This document shows, in pieces, positions 1 to 7,957 of a DNA stretch of 54,088 nucleotides; position 1 is the stretch's first letter, and each line of letters opens with the position of its first letter. Source of the stretch: Chloroflexota bacterium (GTDB taxonomy: Bacteria > Chloroflexota > Chloroflexia > QHBQ01 > JADMIH01); contig JADMIH010000007.1 of assembly GCA_015478675.1 (NCBI GenBank), positions 1 through 54,088 of the forward strand. Direction: 5' to 3'. The notes under the pieces are model-generated. The model did not search any database, was not told the origin of the DNA, and saw only the letters and a list, made by a program, of their open reading frames with translations. The position numbers and the translations under genes were made by a program.

Positions 1-34
1 CCTGCGGAGGCAGCAGCTGCCATCTGAGTTCCAA

Positions 35-529
35 CTACGTCCATAGTCGCTGTTGATAAAGGCTCTGACGTTGCTGTTGCAAGAGGCTCCGATGTAGCTG
101 TTGATAAAGACTCCGATGGAGTCGGTTTGCCGCGTCTTGTGCAACCGCCGGTACAACATTCGTTGCTGCCGTACGCGACTGCGAACTGTGCTTCGTTATA
201 AACACCCCGATGCTGGCAACAAGCAGTACAGCCGCTATTGTGGCTATTAGTTGTGGAATATAAAAACCAAGTACCCTGATGGGGGCTCGTCCTGCTGATG
301 ATCTACCTATCCTGGCATGTGGGTTGGCATCGTTCTCTCTAGTGGGCTGGATAGGTGGCGTGCTACTCTGGCTCGCTGGGCTTTTGACGATTGGTGCTGC
401 CTCCGTGCGGGCAGGTACCGTTGGTGTCGAGTTCGGTTGAGGAAGTGACGTACCGCACCACATGCAGTTTCTGGCAACCACAGGGTTGCCGCCTTTGCAC
501 TGTGGGCAAATCACCTCTGCTGTTCGCAT
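35..529 (-). CDS. Zinc-ribbon, single-pass membrane protein (probably frameshifted near its 3' end)
   Basis: The N-terminus has a treble-clef/zinc-ribbon pattern (CPQC near residue 9, CMWCG near residue 22), followed by a Pro/Ser/Thr-rich linker and one membrane segment around residues 85-111. The start has a good Shine-Dalgarno (AAGGAG, 7 nt upstream). The last ~28 residues are Leu/Gln/Arg-rich and unlike the rest. The same DNA read in another frame gives a Ser/Thr/Pro/Ala-rich linker with three 8-residue repeats (SEPLSTAT type) and stays open to the window edge. I therefore think a one-base loss in the A-run at 126-128 (T-run on +) created the early stop, and that the real protein continues past base 1. 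Function unknown; probably a zinc-ribbon membrane sensor or scaffold. Confidence 0.6.
   Translation of the reverse strand: MRTAEVICPQCKGGNPVVARNCMWCGTSLPQPNSTPTVPARTEAAPIVKSPASQSSTPPIQPTRENDANPHARIGRSSAGRAPIRVLGFYIPQLIATIAAVLLVASIGVFITKHSSQSRTAATNVVPAVAQDAANRLHRSLYQQLHRSLLQQQRQSLYQQRLWT
45..116 (-). repeat. Three tandem 24-bp repeats
   Basis: Three imperfect 24-bp units lie at 45-68, 69-92 and 93-116. In the alternative reading frame of the zinc-ribbon gene they encode 8-residue units of the form SE(S/P)L(S/A)TAT, typical of extracytoplasmic linkers. Confidence 0.75.
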
Positions 530-601
530 AGTAAGGCTCCTTCTTTACCTTCTTTAGAAAATCGAAAATACGCAACCCTCTAAGGCTTGCAACACTCCTT
601 C

Positions 602-629
602 AGTATATCATAGGCACTATGAAATGCAA
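602..629 (-). promoter_or_regulatory. Promoter of zinc-ribbon gene
   Basis: On the minus strand TTGCAT (629-624), a 16-bp spacer and TATACT (607-602) form a sigma-70-type promoter upstream of the gene starting at 529. Confidence 0.5.
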
Positions 630-697
630 TACTGCACGAAATCTTTGCATCTTGGCGGTTCAATCGTTCCGTCTCCCGTCGCCAGCCGTCTATCCCC

Positions 698-2452
698 CTA
701 CTTTCCGCGCCGCCTTGCCTCCTCATCTACCAGTTGCCTCCTCAAATACTTGCCAATTCCTGTCTTGGGCAAGCTCTCGCGGAACTCTATATGCGAGGGG
801 ACTTTATAGGGGGCCAGCCGCTCGACACAAAAGCTGCGAAGCTCACGCTCGCTGATCTCTGCGTCGCGCCTTAGCACCACGTAAGCCTTCACGATCTCAC
901 CCTTACGGCGGTCAGGCACCCCTGCAACCACAGCTTCCTGCACACTGTCATTCTCATATAACACTTCCTCAACCTCTCGCGGGTAGACGTTCAGCCCATT
1001 CACCAGTATCAGGTCCTTCTTGCGATCCACGACATAAAAGTACCCATCTTCGTCCATGCGCGCCATATCTCCGGTGAGGAGCCAACCCTCCTTTATCACA
1101 CTCTCTGTTTCTTCCGGCTGTGCCCAGTAGCCCTGCATCACCTGTGGGCCGCGCACGGCAAGCTCCCCCACCTCCCCCGCAGGTAGAGGCTCTAGGCTCT
1201 CTGATTTCACTATCCGCGCATCGGTGAGAGGTATGGGCAGGCCAATGCTCCCCACACGACGCTCGCCGTAAACAGGATTGCAATGCGTAACGGGCGAGCT
1301 CTCGGTAAGCCCATATCCCTCCACCAGCCGCGCACCCGTAACACTCTCAAAGGCCTGCGCCACCTCCACAGGCAGCGGGGCCGCTCCCGATATGCAAACC
1401 CGAATCGAGCGCAGGTCGTAGCGCGACGAAAGGGGGTGGTGAGCGATAGCGTTGTATATAGTAGGCACAGCAGGAAAGACCGTGGGGCGAAAGCGCGCAA
1501 TTGCCCGGAGGGTATCTTTCATGTTGAAGCGCGGCAGCAGCAGCATCGCGCCCGCTACCGAGATAGCCAGGTTCATCACCACAGTCAGCCCATAACTGTG
1601 GAAAAACGGGATCACGCTGAGAAAGACCTCGTGCTTCTCAGGGCGCAGGTCCCATACCCAGCTTCGCATCTGTAAGGCGTCGGATACAAGGTTGCGGTGG
1701 CTCAACATCGCGCCTTTGGGCGTGCCTGTGGTTCCCCCTGTGTAAAGCAAAACAGCCGTATCTTCGGGCGATGCGCCAGCAGGCTTATACTCAGCCTGAT
1801 CGTTTTTAAGCAGATCACTGTAGAGGTAAACGCCTTCACCCTGGACGTTCACTGTTGTGCCGTCTCGCCGCTCCTGCACTGTGAGCATCAGGCTCATCAG
1901 TGTTGATAAGCTATCCTGCATCGAAGTGGCAATCAGCCGCTTCACCCCTGTATCAGCCATGATCTCCTGCACGCGAGGCGCGATTGTGTTGAGCGTTACC
2001 ACCGTCTCTACCCCCGAATTGTTGAAGGCATTCTTAAGCTCGCGCCCAACATAAGCCGGGTTCAGAGGCACCATCAAAGCGCCCGCTTTCAGCCCTCCGT
2101 ACAGCCCCACCAGAAATTGCGGGCAATTGGGCAACACCAACGCCAACCGGCCGCCAGGCTGTACACCCAACGCCTGCAACCCCGCAGCGAATGAGCTGGC
2201 CTGGGTGTCTAATTGAGCATAGGTGAGCCGTTTGCCAAAGAAGATGGTAGCTACTGCCCCCGGGTGGTCTCGCACAGTCTTCTCAAAGAAGTGGGGCAAG
2301 GTAATATGCGGCACCTCTATAGTAGTAGGCACTTCCGGCTCATAATGAGCAAACCAGGGTTGGCCGCCCTTCGTATTACTTATTGTTGCCTCCGGCATAT
2401 AACTATTGGTCTCAGAGGCAGCATGTTGAGGTTCTTCTAATTGTGAGTGCAT
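698..2452 (-). CDS. fadD: Long-chain fatty-acid-CoA ligase (AMP-forming)
   Basis: ANL-superfamily adenylating enzyme that activates a carboxylic acid, most likely a fatty acid, to its acyl-CoA through an acyl-AMP intermediate. The 584 residues carry the P-loop-like A3 motif YTGGTTGTPKGAMLSH (about residue 237), the A5 motif GYGLTESSP, the A7/A8 hinge (TGDMARMDEDGYFYVVDRKK) and the catalytic Lys region near the C-terminus (PKTGIGKYLRR). Length and motif order fit bacterial FadD. A Shine-Dalgarno AGGAGC sits 8 nt before the ATG. It is divergent from the glycosyltransferase at 2533 and shares a -35 element with it. Exact acyl chain preference cannot be read from sequence; fadD is used in the broad sense. 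Confidence 0.88.
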   Translation of the reverse strand: MHSQLEEPQHAASETNSYMPEATISNTKGGQPWFAHYEPEVPTTIEVPHITLPHFFEKTVRDHPGAVATIFFGKRLTYAQLDTQASSFAAGLQALGVQPGGRLALVLPNCPQFLVGLYGGLKAGALMVPLNPAYVGRELKNAFNNSGVETVVTLNTIAPRVQEIMADTGVKRLIATSMQDSLSTLMSLMLTVQERRDGTTVNVQGEGVYLYSDLLKNDQAEYKPAGASPEDTAVLLYTGGTTGTPKGAMLSHRNLVSDALQMRSWVWDLRPEKHEVFLSVIPFFHSYGLTVVMNLAISVAGAMLLLPRFNMKDTLRAIARFRPTVFPAVPTIYNAIAHHPLSSRYDLRSIRVCISGAAPLPVEVAQAFESVTGARLVEGYGLTESSPVTHCNPVYGERRVGSIGLPIPLTDARIVKSESLEPLPAGEVGELAVRGPQVMQGYWAQPEETESVIKEGWLLTGDMARMDEDGYFYVVDRKKDLILVNGLNVYPREVEEVLYENDSVQEAVVAGVPDRRKGEIVKAYVVLRRDAEISERELRSFCVERLAPYKVPSHIEFRESLPKTGIGKYLRRQLVDEEARRRGK

Positions 2453-2473
2453 CTTGTCAAGCTCCTAACCCCG

Positions 2474-2524
2474 ATTGTATGCACCCCGCGAACGGTTGTC
2501 AAGCGTGAAGGCGTATGCTATAGT
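2474..2524. promoter_or_regulatory. Back-to-back divergent promoters sharing one -35 box
   Basis: Minus strand: TTGACA (2502-2497), 17-bp spacer, TACAAT (2479-2474), driving the acyl-CoA ligase at 2452. Plus strand: TTGTCA (2496-2501), 17-bp spacer, TATAGT (2519-2524), driving the glycosyltransferase at 2533. The two -35 hexamers overlap on TTGTCAA, so two polymerases could not occupy both promoters at once. The plus-strand -10 ends 8 nt before the ATG, which predicts a leaderless transcript. Confidence 0.7.
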
Positions 2525-2532
2525 CGCACCGT

Positions 2533-4746
2533 ATGCCCGATCTTTCTATAGTAATCCTCAACTGGAACGTCCCCGGTCTTCTTGTCGAGTGCCTCCGCTC
2601 GCTGCCCAACGCACTCGGCGCATGGCAGGGCCGCAGCGAAACGCTGGTGGTAGATAACGCTTCCACCGACGACAGCGTTGGCCGCGTGCGCGCAGGCTTT
2701 CCAGGCGTTCGCCTCATCCCTCTACCTGCTAATCGCGGCTTTGCGGGTGGCAACAATGTTGGCATACTAGCCTCGCAAGGCAAATATATACTCCTTCTCA
2801 ACCCTGACACAGTGGCCCGCCCAGGCTCGGTGGCTGCTCTTGCCGACTACATGGAAGCCCATGCGGAAGTTGGCATCGCTGGCCCACGCCTGTTGAACTC
2901 GGACGGCACATTGCAATCATCGAGAAGGCGTTTCCCGACGCTCGCAACCGCACTCGTAGAGTCCACCCCGCTGCAAAGATGGTTCTCCCACTCTAATGTC
3001 TTGAGAAGCTTCTACATGCAAGAGATGAGCGACGAGCAAACGCAGAGTGTAGATTGGCTCAGTGGCGCGGCTCTTCTCTGTCGTCGAGAGGCACTCTATC
3101 AGGCGGGCCTCCTCGACCCGGGCTACTTCATCTTCAGCGAGGAGGTAGACCTCTGCCGGAGGGTGCGCAATGCGGGCTGGGCTATCAGCTACGTGCCGCA
3201 GGCCGAGATAAGCCACTACGGTGGGCAGAGCACCACACAGGCTGTGTCGCGACGCCATATAAACTTCAATACAAGCAAAGTGCGCTACTTCCGCCTGCAC
3301 GAAGGCCGCGTCGCGGGCAAGGTTGTGCGCTCCTATCTGCTTGGTATTTACGCCGCCCAGATGGTCTCTGAGGCGGCCAAATGGCTGATGGGGCACAAGC
3401 GCCCATTGCGAGCAACACGCCTCAAAATGTACAGAGAAGTGCTTAGGAGCGGCCTGCGCGAGCGCAAAAGGCAGGCCCCGGGAGTACGTACCCTGCTGAT
3501 TACCGGCGAATACCCACCGGCAAGAGGCGGCGTCGGAGACTATACCTGCCAGCTTGGCCGCGCCCTACAGCAAGAAGGCGCACACGTCAAAGTGCTCACC
3601 AGGGGGCAGTTGCGCCAGCATTCCGCCAACCATCAGCATCAAGCGCAGGCAAGGGTAGAGGAGCAGATCATCACGCATGATGCCCTTCTCCACACGACGC
3701 CGCTAACCAGGGGTAATATCCCACTTATAACCACCCGCATCACTCTCGCAGCTACCCTGAACGCCCTGCGTGGCACGCGCAGCAAGATCGCGCACATACA
3801 ATACCAGACAGCAGCCTATGACATGCGCCCTACGATTAATCTGCTGCCATTGCTCCTCAGCATGAGATGGCGCGGCACGACTATAGCGACCTTCCACGAC
3901 TTGCGCACGCCATATCTCTTCCCCAAAGCAGGGGTCATCCGCCAGTGGGCCAACCGCCTCCTTGCCCGAAGCGCAACAGCCGTGATCGCCACCAACCCTG
4001 ACGATGCCGCCGAACTGCGAGCCTGGGGCGCTCAGCGCATCAGCCTGATACCCATCGGCTCCAATGTTCCGAACAACCCACCCGCAGACTTCAGCCGAGA
4101 ACGCTGGCGGCAGGAGCATGGCCTCGCCCCCAACACAATTCTTTTAGCCTACTTCGGCTTCCTCAGCAACACCAAGGGGCTTGATGATCTTCTGAGCGCC
4201 CTCGCGCTTCTTAACGGTCAAGGCGAGTACCGCCTCGTGATGGTAGGCGGCGGCTTGAGCGCCAGCGACCCCACGAACCGCCCTGTCGCTGCCTCTATCA
4301 ACAAGCTTGCTGCGGAGCTACAAATAGAAGACAGCCTCATCTGGACAGGCTATCTCGCGCCCCAGGAGGTCTCCGCCGCCCTCCTCTCAGCAGATATGGC
4401 GGTTCTCCCGTACAGCGACGGCGCGACCTTCAGGCGCGGAAGCCTCCTCGCCGCCGTGGAACACAGCCTCCCCCTGGTAACAACCTCCTCGCCCCCCGCC
4501 GCGTGCACTCCCCGATCCACAAAGCAGTGGCCTCAGTTACAAGACGGCACAAACGCCCTACTCGTCCCACCCGGCGACAGCCCAGCACTGGCCGATGCCA
4601 TACAGATGCTGGCAGCCGACCCCGCCTTGCGCGCCGCCCTATCCAACGCCTCGTCAACCCTTTCCCACTTCTTCAACTGGCAGCGCATAGCTGTCCTGCA
4701 CATGGAACTTTATACCAGGCTGTCGAGCAGACAAGGTGAACGTTGA
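2533..4746 (+). CDS. Bifunctional glycosyltransferase, GT2-GT4 fusion
   Basis: The first ~290 residues are a GT2 (GT-A fold) rhamnosyltransferase-like domain: ILNWN near the start, VDNASTDDSV, NRGFAGGNN, LLNPDT (DxD-like) and the acceptor-side segments WLSGAALL and EEVDLCRR. From about residue 318 a separate GT4 (GT-B fold) domain begins with GEYPPARGGVGDYT, the usual N-terminal donor/acceptor loop, and ends with the retaining-GT segment around AVLPYSDGATFRRGS and LLAAVEHSLPLV. Both domains look intact, so the protein could add two consecutive sugars to one lipid- or polymer-linked acceptor. There is no Shine-Dalgarno; the -10 box sits 8 nt before the ATG. Donor sugars are unknown. Confidence 0.85.
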   Translation: MPDLSIVILNWNVPGLLVECLRSLPNALGAWQGRSETLVVDNASTDDSVGRVRAGFPGVRLIPLPANRGFAGGNNVGILASQGKYILLLNPDTVARPGSVAALADYMEAHAEVGIAGPRLLNSDGTLQSSRRRFPTLATALVESTPLQRWFSHSNVLRSFYMQEMSDEQTQSVDWLSGAALLCRREALYQAGLLDPGYFIFSEEVDLCRRVRNAGWAISYVPQAEISHYGGQSTTQAVSRRHINFNTSKVRYFRLHEGRVAGKVVRSYLLGIYAAQMVSEAAKWLMGHKRPLRATRLKMYREVLRSGLRERKRQAPGVRTLLITGEYPPARGGVGDYTCQLGRALQQEGAHVKVLTRGQLRQHSANHQHQAQARVEEQIITHDALLHTTPLTRGNIPLITTRITLAATLNALRGTRSKIAHIQYQTAAYDMRPTINLLPLLLSMRWRGTTIATFHDLRTPYLFPKAGVIRQWANRLLARSATAVIATNPDDAAELRAWGAQRISLIPIGSNVPNNPPADFSRERWRQEHGLAPNTILLAYFGFLSNTKGLDDLLSALALLNGQGEYRLVMVGGGLSASDPTNRPVAASINKLAAELQIEDSLIWTGYLAPQEVSAALLSADMAVLPYSDGATFRRGSLLAAVEHSLPLVTTSSPPAACTPRSTKQWPQLQDGTNALLVPPGDSPALADAIQMLAADPALRAALSNASSTLSHFFNWQRIAVLHMELYTRLSSRQGER

Positions 4747-4854
4747 GACTTACCGCACAGGCGGACGGGTCATGGAGCACCAGACGCTCCTCTGCTCTCA
4801 AAGCAAACGGCGGAACCACAAAGGCACAGGAGGCCCGGCGGCTGACGTTATTGG

Positions 4855-6057
4855 TCAGGCTGCGGAAGCTGAGCCTCGTACTCGCTCGGAGAGCGCCCAG
4901 ATGCCTCCTGATACGAGAGAATGCCCGCCCAGCACGACTGGGACCGTAGCGGTGGCGGCAGCTTCGGTAAGCTGGCGCACCCAGGGGTCAGATACTTCCT
5001 CCGGCACGAGCGCGTCAGAGGCAAAACGATCAGGGCGCGAAACATTCAGGCGGCGGTGGGCGAACAACACCCGGCTGTCCAGGAAGGCAGCATCACATAT
5101 ATGCCCCAGAGCATCCATCAATTCAGCCGTGCCTGCTCTATCTGTGAAAAGGCCGAGGAGGGAGCGCACTTCGCCACGGGCTTCTCGGCCACTGGCACGC
5201 ATGCCGCGCTCTTCAGACACTATGCGCGTCTGGCACGGAAGGTTCGTTTCAAGACGCTTCCACACCCAGCTACTTACTCGCCCCGCAACCAGCACTTCGG
5301 CTCGGCGGGTGGACATTACTCTGTAGCTCTCCTCCACCCGCCTAGCGAGCAAAGGGATAGCTAGGGGCGCTTGCGGCAGGAGCGCAGTTATTCTAGGGCC
5401 CAGCACTCCACCTAGCGGTGGCGATTGGGTGGCCCACCATAGCGCCGCCAGATCGGTAGGCGTATCTATATCGAACTGTGTAGCCAGGCTCCGGGGCATT
5501 GCGGCGTAGGGCAGGCCCGCCTTGAAGTGGAGGAGCCATGCGAGGTCGTTGTCGGTTGGTGGCGGAGCGATGCGCGCCAGAGCTGAGGCAGGGTGGAAAG
5601 CTACCATGTCGGCGGAGTAGAGATTATTGGAGGCAACACACTCGCCATCGCCGCTCACGGCCAGCGCGAGGTCCACTATATCTCTCCGTGTCGCGAGCGG
5701 AGCGGCCCCACCGCCCACGTAGACAACTCGCTCGAGGCGATAAGACCGGCAAATTGCGCGTAATGTCTCTCCAAAGTGAAAACTCTCACCCGCCTGTTGC
5801 TCTATCGAGAAGGGGATAGATGTGGGCCACCCTGCTGCGTCGCTAAGGGCCGCCTGCTGCAAGCCTGTCTCCTCCGTGACAAGTATCGCCTGGTTGAAAG
5901 CATTGGCCCCCGCGGCCATCGCCAGGAGGTCCAGAGTGGCGGCAATCTGAGCCTCTATAATGAGGCGTTCGAGGGACGTGGCAGCCTCCGGCACGCCTCC
6001 CTGGAAAACCACCAGAGATGGGCGCGTGTTGTGCCGGGTCGCTATGGAGTTTGTCAT
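4855..6057 (-). CDS. NTP-transferase-like protein of unknown function
   Basis: A 400-residue protein. The N-terminal half resembles the Rossmann-like GT-A/nucleotidyltransferase fold seen in MobA/CofC-type enzymes: VVFQGG at residues 15-20, a central segment with VVYVGGGAAPL, and FDIDTPTDL near residue 195, a signature where NTP transferases bind metal or nucleotide. The N-terminal loop lacks the usual LAGGxxxR form, so catalysis is doubtful. The C-terminal half contains conserved-looking segments (DSRVLFAH, DRFASD, GGHSLVSGGIWAL) that I do not recognise. It converges on the glycosyltransferase gene and follows no obvious operon partner. A role in cofactor or sugar-nucleotide chemistry is only a guess. 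Confidence 0.55.
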   Translation of the reverse strand: MTNSIATRHNTRPSLVVFQGGVPEAATSLERLIIEAQIAATLDLLAMAAGANAFNQAILVTEETGLQQAALSDAAGWPTSIPFSIEQQAGESFHFGETLRAICRSYRLERVVYVGGGAAPLATRRDIVDLALAVSGDGECVASNNLYSADMVAFHPASALARIAPPPTDNDLAWLLHFKAGLPYAAMPRSLATQFDIDTPTDLAALWWATQSPPLGGVLGPRITALLPQAPLAIPLLARRVEESYRVMSTRRAEVLVAGRVSSWVWKRLETNLPCQTRIVSEERGMRASGREARGEVRSLLGLFTDRAGTAELMDALGHICDAAFLDSRVLFAHRRLNVSRPDRFASDALVPEEVSDPWVRQLTEAAATATVPVVLGGHSLVSGGIWALSERVRGSASAA

Positions 6058-6099
6058 ATAAGCCTGAGCATACCCACCCGTTGCCGCCGGGCAGTTCTC

Positions 6100-6741
6100 C
6101 TATGTTAGATCGGGTTGGAGCAGGCCATAGTTGCCGTCGGTGCGGCGGTAGAGGACGTTCATTTTCTCTTCGCTTGCATTCCAGAAGATGTAGAAGGTAT
6201 GACCTAGCAGCTCCATTTGTTCAATGGCTTCTTCGGGGAACATGGGCATAACGCTGAATCGCTTCACCCTGACTATGTCGCCCATCCCATCGTCGGAAGC
6301 GCCGTCGCCATAAGCGGGGGCGCTATTCCTACTGGTGGGCACTTCGACAGGCGCAGCCATACCGACTATTCCTGGCTCTTCCTCCGTAAACTGCGCCATC
6401 TCCGCCGATGACTTGCCCAGCCCTGGCGAGCCTTTGCCGCGTGACCGACGAGCTTTGAAGCGTTCCATCTGGCGGCTCACGCGGTCTATCGTCTGGTCTA
6501 TGGCGGTCAATAGCTCCGCGTTAGTCACTTCGGAGCGTATGAGGTTGTTGCGCGTCCGCAGAGTTAGCTGAGAGACGTACTGCAACCTGTTTGCGTTGAG
6601 GCGAGTCGGCTCCTGGGAAAGGGTAACCTCGGCGCTCTCAATCTCTCCTAACTGCCGGGGCAAGCGGGCCACGCGCTTTCGGATATGTTCCTCGATGTCG
6701 GAGCTGATCTTGAAGTTCTTAGGCCGGATAGTCACTTGCAT
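6100..6741 (-). CDS. hpf: Ribosome hibernation-promoting factor (long form)
   Basis: Long HPF/RaiA-family protein of 213 residues. The N-terminal ~105 residues form the S30AE ribosome-binding domain (starts VTIRPKNFKISSDIEEHI, basic helix DRVSRQMERFKAR). A variable linker follows, then a C-terminal dimerisation domain (VRVKRFSVMPMFPEEAIEQM, ending YRRTDGNYGLLQP). Long HPF dimerises 70S ribosomes into inactive 100S particles in stationary phase or stress. The start has a strong GGGAGG Shine-Dalgarno. Upstream, 6767-6816 holds a degenerate inverted repeat with one perfect CIRCE half-site. Confidence 0.93.
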   Translation of the reverse strand: MQVTIRPKNFKISSDIEEHIRKRVARLPRQLGEIESAEVTLSQEPTRLNANRLQYVSQLTLRTRNNLIRSEVTNAELLTAIDQTIDRVSRQMERFKARRSRGKGSPGLGKSSAEMAQFTEEEPGIVGMAAPVEVPTSRNSAPAYGDGASDDGMGDIVRVKRFSVMPMFPEEAIEQMELLGHTFYIFWNASEEKMNVLYRRTDGNYGLLQPDLT

Positions 6742-6835
6742 CTAGCAACCTCCCACTGTGATTAGGATTGAGCATCGGGTGGGCAGAGAGTGCTAATTCC
6801 TGATCGCCAGCCCCTGATACCTCAATCCTGAGAGG

Positions 6836-6908
6836 TGCGCGTGGAGGGATTCGAACCCCCGACGCAAGGCTTAGGACGCCCTCGCTCTATCCCCTGAGCT
6901 ACACGCGC
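6836..6908 (-). tRNA. tRNA-Arg (anticodon CCU)
   Basis: Cloverleaf read on the minus strand: acceptor GCGCGTG/CACGCGC, D arm GCTC/GAGC, anticodon stem AGGGC/GCCTT with loop GTCCTAA (anticodon CCU, reads AGG), T arm GGGGG-TTCGAAT-CCCTC. CCA is not encoded. Its own TATAAT box (6924-6919) overlaps the stop codon of the upstream cyanophycinase gene. Confidence 0.95.
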
Positions 6909-6919
6909 ATTGCGGGAAA

Positions 6920-7873
6920 TTATACCCCAGATGTCGCGCCCAGCGCAAGCAAAACCCGGTGAGCACGCAGATCATAGACGCCACCGGTGGAGAGGACTTC
7001 CACCTGTAACGCGCCCACCGAAATAGGCGTGCCTGGGCGTGCGGAGTGCGCGCTGTTGAAGTCGAGATGCGAGCCATCTATGAAGTAGACCACTCCCGCA
7101 CCCACTACGGTGCAGCGTCCCTCTGCGCTGCTGAGCAGGCATGTATTCTCGTCAATGCCAACGCCCAGGGCGCTGGGATTCTCAGCTACGGCGGCGGCAA
7201 GGCGGGGGAAGCGGCCACGTGCTCCGAAATGCGTGTCAATAATAAGGTCTTCACCCGCCCAGGCGAGACCATGCGACATCTGTACCATCCCCATCCGCAG
7301 CTCACCGCTGCCCCCGCCCGCCACTATCATCGGACGGCCCATCGCTGCCGCTCCCGCGCTGGTGCCTGCTATCACCGCGCCGCGACCATAGGCGGCCATC
7401 ATAGCCTCTTCAGCAGGAGTGCGGTCGAGCGTCTGAGTGAGCGCATACTGGTCGCCGCCGGTAATGAAGATACCTGCTGCGCCGGAGAGAAGCTGCGCTA
7501 TATCTGCACGCCGGGCTTCTTCATGGTTCCTGATGAGAGGCGCATGTATACGGTTGCGATCAAGCCCTGCGCGGGTGAATATCCTGATGTAGTCGCCCGT
7601 TAGCACCTCCGGGTGCCGGGTTGCTGTTGAAACAAGCACCACATCACGCAGTCCGGTGTTAGCCTCAGCACGCGCTGCAAGCCGCAGAAAGAGACGCGCC
7701 AGCCGCGCCTCCGGGTCCAGCCTGTCTGCCCCGCCGATAATCATCAAATACCCAGGCGTCTGCCAGGGAACATCCACTATCCCGGCGAACTCAGCCCCGG
7801 TTCCGTTATTTCTATTGTGAGAGTTAGTTGAAGGCAACGCTACCAGCATCCTTCTATCATGAGGAACGCGCAC
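6920..7873 (-). CDS. cphB: Cyanophycinase (peptidase S51)
   Basis: Serine-type exopeptidase that cuts cyanophycin (poly-Asp with Arg side chains) to beta-Asp-Arg dipeptides in the cytoplasm. The 317 residues hold the S51 signature: YLMIIGGADRL, FITGGDQYALT and the nucleophile motif AGTSAGAAAMG (Ser in GTSAG, about residue 170), then IIDTHFGARGR with the catalytic His region and GVGIDENTCL. The gene lies 84 bp downstream of cphA on the same strand and is very probably cotranscribed, giving a make/break pair for one storage polymer. The GTG start at 7873 has no clear ribosome site; the ATG at 7849 is an alternative. Confidence 0.93.
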   Translation of the reverse strand: MRVPHDRRMLVALPSTNSHNRNNGTGAEFAGIVDVPWQTPGYLMIIGGADRLDPEARLARLFLRLAARAEANTGLRDVVLVSTATRHPEVLTGDYIRIFTRAGLDRNRIHAPLIRNHEEARRADIAQLLSGAAGIFITGGDQYALTQTLDRTPAEEAMMAAYGRGAVIAGTSAGAAAMGRPMIVAGGGSGELRMGMVQMSHGLAWAGEDLIIDTHFGARGRFPRLAAAVAENPSALGVGIDENTCLLSSAEGRCTVVGAGVVYFIDGSHLDFNSAHSARPGTPISVGALQVEVLSTGGVYDLRAHRVLLALGATSGV

Positions 7874-7957
7874 TACATGTTGTTAGTTGCGTAATTGCCT
7901 GCTGCAAAGTTAGAGGGCTAAAGAGTTATACTCCGTAATCAAGCTACGCAATAAGTG

